A DNA stretch of 33,298 nucleotides from Niveispirillum lacus (GCF_002251795.1 NZ_NOXU01000010.1:1-33298), one strand, 5' to 3'. Counted from the first letter of the stretch, positions 16,445-24,737 are shown. Notes: generated by a model not told the origin, from the sequence alone. Made by a program: numbers and translations.

Positions 16445-18190
16445 ATGATCAAGCACATGTCGCCACAGGATCGCGTGCGGCTGCTCTCGCGCCTGCGCTG
16501 CATTGTTGGCCGCCGCTACGTTCTGACACAGGGCATCAGCACAAGACACTATTGCACCGGCTATCGGTTCGGTGGGGGGCCAGTGCTGGCCGTTGTCCGG
16601 CCCGGCAGCCTGGTTGAACAGTGGCAGGTGGTACAGACCTTGATACAGGCCGGCTGTATCATCATCATGCAGGCGGCAAACACGGGTCTGACCGGCGGCT
16701 CTACGCCTGATGGGGATGGGTATGACCGGGACATCGTTCTGATCAGCACCACGCGCCTTAACATCGTTCAGATCATCCAACAGGGCCGGCAGGTCATCTG
16801 TCTGCCCGGCGCCACCCTGACACAGTTAGAGGAAAGGCTGCGGCCGCTGGGACGGGAGCCGCACTCGGTCATCGGTTCTTCCTGCATCGGCGCGTCGGTG
16901 TTTGGTGGCATCGCCAATAATTCCGGCGGCGCCTTGGTACAGCGGGGACCGGCCTATACCGAACTCGCGCTGTTCGCCAGGGTGGAGAGTAATGGCACCC
17001 TAGTACTGGTGAACAGGCTGGGCATTGCGTTGGGCGATGATCCAGAAACAATCCTGCATCGACTAGAGACGGAGCAATATGGTCCGGGCGACATCGAGCC
17101 TGATGCGGGGCCAGCATCCGACCACGGCTATGATCAGCATGTGCGAGATATTCACTCCGACCTGCCCGCCCGGTTCAACGCAGACCCGTCACGGCTTAGG
17201 GATGTGTCCGGCTGTGCGGGCAAGCTGATCATGTTCGCCGTGCGGCTGGATACGTTCGTTCTCCAACGCGACACCAGGGTCTTCTATATCGGCACCAACC
17301 GACCTCAGACATTGACGAACCTGCGGATCGCTTTGCTGACCCGCCTGCAGGAACTGCCCATCGCGGCTGAGTATATGCATCGCGATGCCTATGCGATGGC
17401 CGCCACCTATGGGAAAGACACGTTCCTAGCCATACGCCTGTTCGGTGCCAGACGGATGAAAACCCTGTTCCGCTTGAAATCCTTGGCTGATCAGGCGGCG
17501 CGGATACTGGGCATGTCCCCTCGTAACGTGGCCGACCGGCTGCTTCAGTGGATCAGCCACTTGTTTCCAAACCACCTGCCCCGCCGCCTCAACCAGTTTC
17601 ACGAACGTTATGACCATCACCTGATGCTGAAGGTCAGTGCAGATAATAGCGCAGCGGTGCAGGTGCTGCTGGACAGCGTTCTGGGGGCGGCAACGGAGGC
17701 AGACGATGAGGCCTATTTCGAATGCACCACAGCGGAGGCGGAGAAGGCTTTCCTGCATCGGTTCGCGGCAGCCGGTGCCGTGGTTCGTTACTGCACTATC
17801 ATGGGGAGCAAGACTGGCGGTATGGTAGCACTTGATATTGCGCTGCGGCGCAATGATCGCGAATGGTTTGAACAGTTGCCTCCTAACCTGGATGCGATGA
17901 TCGACAAGAAGATCTATTATGGCCATTTTCTGTGCCATGTCCTGCATCAGGATTATGTGCTGCGTCCGGGGCACGATCCACATGCGGTCGAGCAGCGGAT
18001 GCTCGGGGAACTGGACAAGCGCGGCGCGCGTTACCCAGCAGAACATGGATTTGGCCATCTTTATGCTGCACCGGCGTCCCTGGTTGAGTTCTATCAAACC
18101 CTTGACCCGTGCAACTGCTTCAATCCAGGCATCGGCCAGACCAGCAAGTTTCAGCAATGGTCTGCCGGAGCAGAGCCGCCATCCTTCTAA
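16445..18190 (+). CDS. dld: Quinone-dependent D-lactate dehydrogenase
   Basis: A 581-residue FAD enzyme (E. coli Dld 571). The N-terminal PCMH-type FAD domain shows GYRFGGGPVLAVVRPGSLVE, MQAANTGLTGGSTPDGDGYD, QVICLPGATLTQLEERLRPL and REPHSVIGSSCIGASVFGGI. The membrane-binding and cap domains contain FHERYDHHLMLKV, and the C-terminus has YPAEHGFGHLYAAP followed by DPCNCFNPGIG. Dld is a peripheral inner-membrane protein that oxidises D-lactate to pyruvate and passes electrons to quinone. GGAG precedes the ATG, 40 bp after the GH84 gene. D-lactate is the by-product of MurQ, so pairing the two closes the carbon balance of MurNAc breakdown. Confidence 0.96.
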   Translation: MIKHMSPQDRVRLLSRLRCIVGRRYVLTQGISTRHYCTGYRFGGGPVLAVVRPGSLVEQWQVVQTLIQAGCIIIMQAANTGLTGGSTPDGDGYDRDIVLISTTRLNIVQIIQQGRQVICLPGATLTQLEERLRPLGREPHSVIGSSCIGASVFGGIANNSGGALVQRGPAYTELALFARVESNGTLVLVNRLGIALGDDPETILHRLETEQYGPGDIEPDAGPASDHGYDQHVRDIHSDLPARFNADPSRLRDVSGCAGKLIMFAVRLDTFVLQRDTRVFYIGTNRPQTLTNLRIALLTRLQELPIAAEYMHRDAYAMAATYGKDTFLAIRLFGARRMKTLFRLKSLADQAARILGMSPRNVADRLLQWISHLFPNHLPRRLNQFHERYDHHLMLKVSADNSAAVQVLLDSVLGAATEADDEAYFECTTAEAEKAFLHRFAAAGAVVRYCTIMGSKTGGMVALDIALRRNDREWFEQLPPNLDAMIDKKIYYGHFLCHVLHQDYVLRPGHDPHAVEQRMLGELDKRGARYPAEHGFGHLYAAPASLVEFYQTLDPCNCFNPGIGQTSKFQQWSAGAEPPSF

Positions 18191-18277
18191 CTGAACTGAT
18201 GGTGTTGATGCCCCTTCACCTTGGGATGTTTGGTTTCCAGGTTATGGTTTCCGACGGGCGTCACGCCGGCGGTCATC

Positions 18278-18415
18278 ATGGAGGCGACACATTTGCTGGC
18301 GATCGATCTGGGCAAGGGGCATATTCAGGTTTGGGGAACAGATGTTATCGGCAACGTGTTGTTCAGCCGGCCTTTGTCTCTACCGAAGCTGATGCAGCTT
18401 CTGACTGTTATCCGG
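18278..18415 (+). pseudogene. IS110-family transposase, N-terminal fragment (second copy)
   Basis: From the ATG at 18278: MEATHLLAIDLGKGHIQVWG, then VLFSRPLSLPKLMQLL. This matches the IS110 N-terminus (AIDLGK with catalytic Asp) but is a different subgroup from the 2.7-kb fragment. Similarity ends near 18415, where IS21-like sequence begins. It points away from the salvage locus, a mirror image of the left fragment. Confidence 0.7.
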
Positions 18416-19025
18416 TGTGGAAAAGTAACCCGTAAATCGGGGTTATAGGCGTCCGACTTTGACCCTGCTGTTCATGGCTGTTTGACTGCCTGGATCGAGA
18501 ATTGATCTGGGCGGGCTGGAGGATGCTGATCGTGGAAACCATCGGGCGGATCCGGCGTGAGTCTTTGGTCAAGGGCAAGGGTATCCGGGAGATCGCGCGG
18601 GACCTTGGCGTATCGCGGAACACGGTACGGAAGGTTCCGCGTCTGGGGCGACGGCCTTTGATTATGAGCGGACGGTGCTACCCCGACCACAGCTGGGTCA
18701 ATGGACCGGTGAGCTGGACCGCATGCTGTTGGCCAACGAGGCCAAGGCGGCGCGGGAACGGCTGACACTGATCCGGATCCATGAGGAACTGCAGGCGCTT
18801 GGCTATGCTGGCAGCTACGATGGTGCGCCGCAATGCGCGCCAGCATGGCGGCAGGGTCGGGTTTCCAGCAGTGTCGATGCCTATGTGCCACTGAGTTTCG
18901 CGTCGGACGAGGCCTATCAGTTTGACTGGAGCCACGACATCGTGGTGCTAAACGGGGCGACGACGACGGTCAAGGTGGCGCATGTGCACCTCTGCCATAG
19001 CCGAATGTTCTTCGTGCGGGCCTAA
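18416..19025 (+). pseudogene. IS21-family istA, frameshifted and truncated
   Basis: A terminal-like TGTGGAAAAG at 18416 is followed by an ORF from ATG 18523. It starts MLIVETIGRIRRESLVKGKG, then IREIARDLGVSRNTVRKV, the HTH of IstA. At about 18635 a single-base loss shifts the frame; the next frame resumes SGATAFDYERTVLPRPQLGQ, then LDRMLLANEAKAARERLTLI and AYVPLSFASDEAYQFDWSHD. It stops at 19023-19025 just after CHSRMFFVRA, where IstA normally continues into the rest of its catalytic core. No istB is present, so the element cannot move by itself. Confidence 0.85.
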
Positions 19026-19189
19026 TGCGGACGTTGGCATTCCATGTATTCTGCTCCGCACCCGGCTCGGTGATGACAGTCCATCACACCCGAAACAAGG
19101 ATAATCTCAGGCCCGACCACCCCGCCCGATTTCGCCTCGACTGGATAGGTGGAGGTGCAGCAAGGTCTGGCCGGAGATTGGAGGACGCG

Positions 19190-19333
19190 ATGACGGTGGG
19201 CCTCGACACATTCCTGCAGGGCATGACCGATGAGGAATGGAGGGCGGTCGAAGCTCGCACGAAGCAACTGATCGCGGGGAACTTGTTCACAGGGCGGATG
19301 GCGGGGAGGGGGAGGAAACCGGGCTGGCACTGA
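19190..19333 (+). CDS. Small hypothetical protein (47 aa)
   Basis: ATG at 19190 follows GGAGG at 5-base spacing, a better ribosome-binding site than chance would often give. The product starts MTVGLDTFLQGMTDEEWRAV and ends in a basic, Gly/Arg-rich tail. The MTDEEWRAVEARTKQLIAG segment is probably one amphipathic helix. I do not recognise a family. It lies between IS21 debris and a hairpin repeat, so it could also be the end of a broken gene. Confidence 0.35.
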   Translation: MTVGLDTFLQGMTDEEWRAVEARTKQLIAGNLFTGRMAGRGRKPGWH

Positions 19334-19390
19334 AGGGGAATGGGCGGGCTGACAGTGGTGGGTGTGGTGAGGGGTGAACCGGGAAAGGGG

Positions 19391-19530
19391 GAGGGCGCCT
19401 TGGCGCCCTCGGGTCGAGAAGCTGTGCGCGTGGGCGGGGGCTGCCAGGTCGCGCATGCAAGGCGCGTGTAGGCACCATGGCGCTATGGCGCCATTCCCCC
19501 GGCGCCTCAGGCGCCCGGGATCGAGAGGTG
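19391..19530. repeat. GC-rich hairpin repeat cluster (copy B)
   Basis: Perfect stem-loops GAGGGCGCC-TT-GGCGCCCTC (19391-19410), ATGGCGC-TATG-GCGCCAT (about 19477-19494) and GGCGCC-TCA-GGCGCC (19501-19515) lie in a row, with a tcgagag tag at both ends. Its central 68 bp (19438-19505) repeats copy A at 605-672. The following 19531-19719 shows nothing I can identify. Confidence 0.7.
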
Positions 19531-19719
19531 GGTGAGTGGGGGAATCGGCAGACCCCAGCCCATGTACCTGGAGGCAGCAGTCTTGTGCATTTCTGCGTGA
19601 ACAGCGAAGCTTGCGCGGCGCGTCATCGCGCGGACGCAAACGAGTAGCAAACGTTGTGTCTTGTTGCCGCGAGACCAGCCAGCGACGGTGGCGATCTTGT
19701 ATGCTCCGGCTACCGCCTA

Positions 19720-20247
19720 TCACCAGGACCGTACCCTCCCAGAATCCACATGAATGAAGCCACCCTGGTCGGGCGGATAAAACCCAACACCCCCGCGCTT
19801 CATGCCCAGGGCGGCCGCTCTCATCGCCTCCAGCGGCACCCCCTCGATGATCAGGTCGGCCGCCATCGCTTTGGTATGGAGACTGTCCGGGCTCACGTGT
19901 CGACCCTGCAGCGCCAGGCGCAGGTTCGTCTCGGGTGACCGGTACCCGCAGATCAGGTGGACGGGCCGGTCGGAAGCGCGGACGGCGTCCCGCAGATCGG
20001 AGATGATCGCCAGGACCCTGGGATCGACGACCGCGTACTCGTCCCGGCGCCAATCCCGGAAGATCCTGAATATCCTGTCGAGGGCTTCACCGTCGTGGAG
20101 CCCGTCCTGCTCGTAGACAGTCTCGGGGAGGTACTCGCCCGTATGGAAATTGACGATGCTCAACGATCGTCTTTTCGGCGCGGTGGCAAAGGCCGGCATG
20201 GCGATGACGGCGGGGGCGCCGACGATGAAGGTCCTGCGGGAGAGCAT
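19720..20247 (-). CDS. Tat-exported DUF882/YcbK (MepK-like) murein peptidase
   Basis: A 175-residue M15-like metallopeptidase. The N-terminus MLSRRTFIVGAPAVIAMPAF carries an S-R-R-x-F twin-arginine motif and a short hydrophobic stretch, so folded export by Tat is likely. The body has LSIVNFHTGEYLPETVYEQD, ICGYRSPETN and HVSPDSLHTKAMAADL (zinc ligands His and Asp, H-x6-D). FIHVDSGRVRSW at the C-terminus supplies the third His. DUF882/MepK proteins cut peptide cross-links in murein. It lies downstream of the usher operon on the same strand, with 151 bp between, and may open the wall for the pilus or be independent. Confidence 0.9.
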   Translation of the reverse strand: MLSRRTFIVGAPAVIAMPAFATAPKRRSLSIVNFHTGEYLPETVYEQDGLHDGEALDRIFRIFRDWRRDEYAVVDPRVLAIISDLRDAVRASDRPVHLICGYRSPETNLRLALQGRHVSPDSLHTKAMAADLIIEGVPLEAMRAAALGMKRGGVGFYPPDQGGFIHVDSGRVRSW

Positions 20248-20304
20248 GGGGTCACCTGTTTCCTGGACCTTCCGGCCGACAAAAGCTGTCCGACCGGGCA
20301 GGGG

Positions 20305-20330
20305 GCGCCTGCGGCGCGTCGAGAGGTGCG
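20305..20330. repeat. Short hairpin module with tcgagaggtg tag (copy E)
   Basis: GCGCC-TGC-GGCGC at 20305-20317 is followed by gtcgagaggtg, the same tag as after hairpins at 19.5 and 25.6 kb. It sits in the 151-bp gap between the DUF4402 and DUF882 genes. Confidence 0.45.
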
Positions 20331-20398
20331 CAGCTGGGGCCGGTCTGGCCTTTTGGAGCCGGGGAAGAGGGTTGGCAACGGAATTGGGGCAGGCAGGG

Positions 20399-20908
20399 TC
20401 ATTCGTAAGTCGCTTCGATCAGGATCGAGCCCGATGTTGCGCCGGGGTCGAGCTGGCCGGCGGGGAGGGCCAGACGGCCGCCGATCCGGACCTCGGCGGG
20501 GGTGCCGGGGATGGTCGAGAGGGTGATCGGGATTCCGCCGGCGGCACTGCGCTCGGGTACGGGGGACTGGACAGAGTCCACGGCGATGACGAGCTGGTCG
20601 ATGGTCCAGGAACCGAGGGCTGCCGTGCTTCCACCCCCGGCGATCGTGATCGTCAGGGCCTGGCCGGGATCTCCGGTGACGGCCACCCGGGCTTCGCGCG
20701 GAACGGCACCCTGCCGGAAAGCCTCGACGCCGCCGGTATAGGCGGCGGTGCCGTCCGTGCCGATGGCGACGGTCCCCGCCCCGGAATGGACGACGGAGCC
20801 GAACGATAGGGGCTGGCCCAGGGTGACGTCCGGCTCGGCGGCGAAGGCTGGGGACGGCCAGAGGATGCTGGCCATGACGGCCGCGGCGATGGAGGAGAAG
20901 CGTTTCAT
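20399..20908 (-). CDS. DUF4402 pilus subunit-like protein A
   Basis: A 169-residue exported protein. A signal peptide (MKRFSSIAAAVMASILWPSP, then AFA) is followed by a beta-rich domain: LSFGSVVHSGAGTVAIGTDG, then YTGGVEAFRQG, VAVTGDPGQALTITIAG, and a C-terminal GSILIEATYE. The order FG-x-V ... GTV ... VTGxPGxxxxI ... I/VTVxYE is the DUF4402 pattern. It is the last gene of the chaperone-usher operon, 15 bp after a second DUF4402 gene. The alternating hydrophobic C-terminal strand resembles the chaperone-binding strand of pilins. Role as a fibre subunit is inferred. Confidence 0.8.
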   Translation of the reverse strand: MKRFSSIAAAVMASILWPSPAFAAEPDVTLGQPLSFGSVVHSGAGTVAIGTDGTAAYTGGVEAFRQGAVPREARVAVTGDPGQALTITIAGGGSTAALGSWTIDQLVIAVDSVQSPVPERSAAGGIPITLSTIPGTPAEVRIGGRLALPAGQLDPGATSGSILIEATYE

Positions 20909-20923
20909 GGATGTGCCCTCCCA

Positions 20924-21487
20924 TTACTCATACTCGACCAGCACCATGATGAAGCCGCTGTAGGTACCGTCCGGGGCGGACCCACTGACGGCAAAGCGGC
21001 CGCCGATCTTGAGGGTAGAGGACCCGCCGGCGCCGATCGCGCCTGTCAGGTTGTTGCCGGCGCTGATCGGCGTGCCGCTGTCCAGGCAATGCTCCAGGTT
21101 GCCGATTTCCATGGCGGTGGAAGACGGACCCGCAATGTTCCGGGTGGTCTGGTTGCTGTTGGTCGTGACCGTGATGGCCGCCCCTGGCGTACCGGTGATG
21201 ACGGCGGAACCCAGGGAAGGCGTCCCCAAGATCGAGAGGGAGGAGCCCGCGGTGACATTGGCCGAGCAGCCGGCGCCGATGCCCACGGTCAGGTAATCGG
21301 TGATTCCCGTGTTGGAGGGCTTGGATATCGTGCCGGCGGCCAATGGGGTCGTGGAACCGATGGTCAGGCCGGGCACCAGGGTGATGCTTGTCGGGATGCC
21401 GATGCCGGCGGCGGCCAGGGTGGGCGAGGCGGTGCAGCTCGAGAGAAGGGTAGCGGCGAGGAGGGCGGACAGGCGCTTCATGATCAT
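20924..21487 (-). CDS. DUF4402 pilus subunit-like protein B
   Basis: A 187-residue exported protein in the same family as its downstream neighbour: ITGTPGAAITVTTNSNQTTR mid-domain, then IGGRFAVSG, then TYSGFIMVLVEYE at the end. The N-terminus (MIMKRLSALLAATLLSSCTA, then SPTLAAAG) can be read as a lipoprotein signal (LSSC lipobox) or as a type I site after LAAA. It has two further Cys residues (GCSAN, HCLDS) that could form a disulfide. Its ATG overlaps the usher stop (ATGA), so the genes are coupled. It is probably the second fibre subunit, possibly tip or anchor. Confidence 0.8.
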   Translation of the reverse strand: MIMKRLSALLAATLLSSCTASPTLAAAGIGIPTSITLVPGLTIGSTTPLAAGTISKPSNTGITDYLTVGIGAGCSANVTAGSSLSILGTPSLGSAVITGTPGAAITVTTNSNQTTRNIAGPSSTAMEIGNLEHCLDSGTPISAGNNLTGAIGAGGSSTLKIGGRFAVSGSAPDGTYSGFIMVLVEYE

Positions 21488-23925
21488 TTCGGGGATGTCT
21501 CCGGGGAGGTGGTGGGGGTTTCCGCCGTTGGGGGGAGCCGGTGGCGGAGGTCGGGTGCTGGATCGGCTGGGGTCAGCAGGATCCGCTGGGGTGGCAGGCC
21601 CTCGACCTCAATGGTCCAGGGACCGAGGACGGCGCGGTCGATGAGGTATTCGCCGGCCGGGTCAGTGACAGCGGACATGGCGCGGCCGCCAGGGCCATGG
21701 GCCGTCACACGGCGACCGGCAACACGACCGCTTCCCTCGACGCGGCCCATGACAAGGCCTGCGGGTGCTACGGGGATTTCGACGATGGTGGTCGAACCGG
21801 GGCGCACGGACACCAGGCGCTGGGGTCGATAGGGGGAGACCATCCCGCCGGCGATGCCGTCTGCGGCGAGAGAGACGCGCATGTTGCCAGCGGTGACGGG
21901 GAAGGAGGTTTGGCCGTCGAGCAGGGTGCCCTCGATGTTGTTGACGGTGACCGGGGGGCCGTCTTCAACGGCGGGCTCGTTTGGATCGCGTCGGCCGTCT
22001 GCGTTCAGGTCCATCCAGGCGCTGACGGTGAGCCGGGAGAGCTCGCCGGCCCTGGCGGGACGGACAAGGGGGCCGCCGCCGAAGGAGGTCGAGAGGCCGA
22101 GGCGCAGGGACCAGGCAGACGATTGGCGCTCCAGCTGGCCGGACACGCGCCAGGCGCCAACATCGTGGCTGGCACCGGCATAGGCGCGGAAGTTGCCGGC
22201 AGTGGTCTTGCCGATACCGGCGAACTGGCGGGAACCGTCGGGACCGAGCCAGGTCGCGTCGACGAAGGACTCCCGGCCGACATAGCGGCCGCGGACAATG
22301 AGGGGACCGCCGGCGGCGTGGGTGGACCAGGACAGCATCCGCCCGAAGCGCAGGCCCTGGCCATACCGGCCTTGCTCAATGGTGGCCTGGGCGTAGAAGG
22401 GCCCGACCTGCCGACCGGCCATCACCTGGATGACATCGCGGGAACCGGACCGCTGCTCAAAGGTGGCGGACAGCGAGGTGTCACCCAGCCGACCGGCGGC
22501 CCGGATACGGGTCTGGACCAGGGCCGGATCCATGCCATCGATTGCCCAACCGTCGGACGCGCGGCGATGGTCGATCATGCCCGACCAGCTGCCGGCGGAC
22601 GCCGAGAGGATGATCCGCCCGGCCACGGCACCGGTGCTGGCGGCCCCGAGGTCGGCTTCAAGGCCGACGGTACCGGCTCCGGTCGAAAGGCCGGCGGAGA
22701 ATTCCTGGCGGCTGACATTGGTGTAGGGGCGGTGGGCAAGGGATGTACGCAGGGAGCCCCAGTCGAAACCACGCTCCAGCTCGCCGAAGGCGGCCAGGGT
22801 GCCGGAGCGGCCCTGGGCCTGGTCGAGGAGGCGGCCATCATCAAGCCAGGCGGCGGCCGTATAGGAGGTTTCGCCAGGGGCCAGCGTGGCGCCAACAGGC
22901 ACGGAATAGGTTTCATACCACTCCTCGCCGCCGGGGCCGCGCAGGGTGACGTCCACCTTCTGGCCGGGAAAGAGCGTGATGTCGTCGGGCGCTGTCCAGC
23001 GACCGGAGGCGTCGACGGGCACTGTCGCGGCGATACCTGCTGGCGTGGAGATTTCGGCTGTCCAGCCGGCGGGGGCGTCGCCCGACGGGACACGGCCGGA
23101 CCTGGAGGTCGAGAGGTCGGGCCGTAGGTAAAGGCCAAGCCCGCCGCGGGCGGGGGCGGAAAGGGTGCCGGCAAAGGGATGGACGTCGCCGGCCTGGACG
23201 AGGGACCCGGGGAGCAGGTCGCGGGCTTCGGCGGTGAGGCGGGCCGAGGTGATGGAATGTCCGGGGTCGCCGGCCAGGGAGGCGAGGATCGAGGTCGAAA
23301 GCCTGCCGGCGGGAATGTAGCCGGCACCAGCTCCGCGCAGGCTGAGGCTGCCATCGGTGGAGATGTCGGCCCCGACCTCATAGTTGGGCAGAGCCCTGAC
23401 CTCACGGCCCCGCTCCACGGGGAGCTTGGGTTCCCGGCGGAGCAGGCGGGCGGAGGATTTGCCCGTCAGGATGGAAAGGACCATGGCGCGCCGGTCGAAA
23501 CGGATCTCCAGGCCGAGGATGGAAGCGGCGGTGGTGGACTGGACGAAAAGCATGCCCCCGCTGACGGAGAGGTTGCCGGCGGATATCGGGATGGCACCGT
23601 TGGGACTGTCGGCGGCGAGGTGCTGCGCATCGACACGCCAGCGACCCTTCGGACCCTGACCCTCAACGAGGTCGGCGCTTTCCGAGAGGACACGGTGGCG
23701 GGCCAGGGCGGCGATTGCGGCGATGGGGAGGTAGGGCTCGCCGTCTTCGCCGACCAGGGCGTCGACCAGGCCGACGGAGGCACCGTCGATGGAAAGCTCC
23801 ACGGGGCCGGACAGATCGTCTGCGGGCGATAGGAAGGATGGACGGTCCTGGGCGGTCGCGGCCGTCGAGAGGGCGAGCGCGCAGGAACCGGCCACCAGGA
23901 GGGCATGGAGGGGGCGGACGGCCAC
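21484..23925 (-). CDS. Outer-membrane usher-like protein
   Basis: An 813-residue exported protein with a signal peptide (LLVAGSCALALSTAATAQ). Residues ~30-180 form an N-terminal periplasmic domain. A long beta-strand-rich stretch follows, with repeated Gly/aromatic strands (ILASLAGDPGHSITSARLTA, FGELERGFDWGSLRTSLAHR, LGLSTSFGGG). At about residue 635 is SAWMDLNADGRRDPNEPAVE, the D-x-N-x-D-G calcium-binding loop of SdrD-B-like domains. A carboxypeptidase-regulatory-like stretch (VTDPAGEYLIDRAVLGPWTI) ends it. GTG start. The context (PapD-like chaperone upstream, two DUF4402 genes downstream) makes it the secretion pore of a divergent chaperone-usher system. Similarity to classic FimD is low by eye. 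Confidence 0.75.
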   Translation of the reverse strand: MAVRPLHALLVAGSCALALSTAATAQDRPSFLSPADDLSGPVELSIDGASVGLVDALVGEDGEPYLPIAAIAALARHRVLSESADLVEGQGPKGRWRVDAQHLAADSPNGAIPISAGNLSVSGGMLFVQSTTAASILGLEIRFDRRAMVLSILTGKSSARLLRREPKLPVERGREVRALPNYEVGADISTDGSLSLRGAGAGYIPAGRLSTSILASLAGDPGHSITSARLTAEARDLLPGSLVQAGDVHPFAGTLSAPARGGLGLYLRPDLSTSRSGRVPSGDAPAGWTAEISTPAGIAATVPVDASGRWTAPDDITLFPGQKVDVTLRGPGGEEWYETYSVPVGATLAPGETSYTAAAWLDDGRLLDQAQGRSGTLAAFGELERGFDWGSLRTSLAHRPYTNVSRQEFSAGLSTGAGTVGLEADLGAASTGAVAGRIILSASAGSWSGMIDHRRASDGWAIDGMDPALVQTRIRAAGRLGDTSLSATFEQRSGSRDVIQVMAGRQVGPFYAQATIEQGRYGQGLRFGRMLSWSTHAAGGPLIVRGRYVGRESFVDATWLGPDGSRQFAGIGKTTAGNFRAYAGASHDVGAWRVSGQLERQSSAWSLRLGLSTSFGGGPLVRPARAGELSRLTVSAWMDLNADGRRDPNEPAVEDGPPVTVNNIEGTLLDGQTSFPVTAGNMRVSLAADGIAGGMVSPYRPQRLVSVRPGSTTIVEIPVAPAGLVMGRVEGSGRVAGRRVTAHGPGGRAMSAVTDPAGEYLIDRAVLGPWTIEVEGLPPQRILLTPADPAPDLRHRLPPTAETPTTSPETSPK

Positions 23926-23972
23926 GACGTGCCTCGCTCACAGGGATGGAAAAGTAGGGGAGGGGGCTGGGC

Positions 23973-24737
23973 TCAGCGCGCCGGTTGCGCGGCGGGACGT
24001 TGGCAGGCCCGCGTCGTGGTGGGGCTGTCCTTGCGCGGGATCCAGGTCGCCCAGGTGGGGCCGGCGATCTCGCGGGTGGGCTTGACCGTGTATTCCCGCG
24101 CCTGGACTTCCGGCCAGAGGGTAGTGGCGGTCACGCGGCCCAAAAGGCCGGCGGCGTCGCAGACGGCGAGGTCGCCATGGCTGGAGACGGCGGGCTGGCC
24201 GTCGGGGCGGCGGACGGTGGCGGTCAGCAGCCCGTCGGGGCCGGCCTTGACCTGCTGGTCGACCAGGATCTGGGGCTCGCCAGCGACGCCGACCCGCAGG
24301 ATGACGGGGATCACCGGGGCGGTCAGAACGCTAAGGCTGGCGCTGGCGAGCTGGGGATCGGCGACTTCTTCGGCCGGCATCGGGATGAAGGCCACATAGG
24401 CGCGCCGCTCACCAGTGAAGCCGGCCGGCACCTGGGTGATCATGCGGATGGTCTGGGCCTCGCCGGGGGCCAGCAGCATCGAGCGGGGGGCGGCCTTCAG
24501 CCAGGTCGCCGGATCGGGCTCGGTGGCGGAGGAAGGCCGGAACTGCACCCGGAAACGCATGGGCTGGTCGGAACGGTTGGCGACCAGGATTGTCCCGCCG
24601 AAGCGCTGGCCGTCGGCGATCACCAGACGGGTGGGGGCAACGGTCAGGCCGATTGCGTCGGCATGGGCGGAAGGTGAGGTTAGGGCGGTGAAGCCCAGGA
24701 AGGCGGTGACCGTACTGACGAATAGGGCGTGCTTCAT
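23973..24737 (-). CDS. PapD-like periplasmic pilus chaperone
   Basis: A 254-residue periplasmic protein. Signal peptide MKHALFVSTVTAFLGFTALT, then SPSAHA. The first Ig-like domain shows IGLTVAPTRLVIADGQRFGG, then ILVANRSDQPMRFRVQF, LLAPGEAQTIRM and RRAYVAFIPMPAEE. The second domain begins near ILRVGVAGEPQ. These are the edge-strand and hydrophobic patterns of PapD/FimC-type chaperones. It is the first gene of the minus-strand operon with its own GGAG site. It would fold DUF4402 subunits and hand them to the usher. Confidence 0.82.
   Translation of the reverse strand: MKHALFVSTVTAFLGFTALTSPSAHADAIGLTVAPTRLVIADGQRFGGTILVANRSDQPMRFRVQFRPSSATEPDPATWLKAAPRSMLLAPGEAQTIRMITQVPAGFTGERRAYVAFIPMPAEEVADPQLASASLSVLTAPVIPVILRVGVAGEPQILVDQQVKAGPDGLLTATVRRPDGQPAVSSHGDLAVCDAAGLLGRVTATTLWPEVQAREYTVKPTREIAGPTWATWIPRKDSPTTTRACQRPAAQPAR

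Noticed and set aside
21541-23127. 528-codon plus-strand frame
   Set aside because: Antisense to the usher gene, Gly/Ala-rich without domains; a typical GC-frame artefact.
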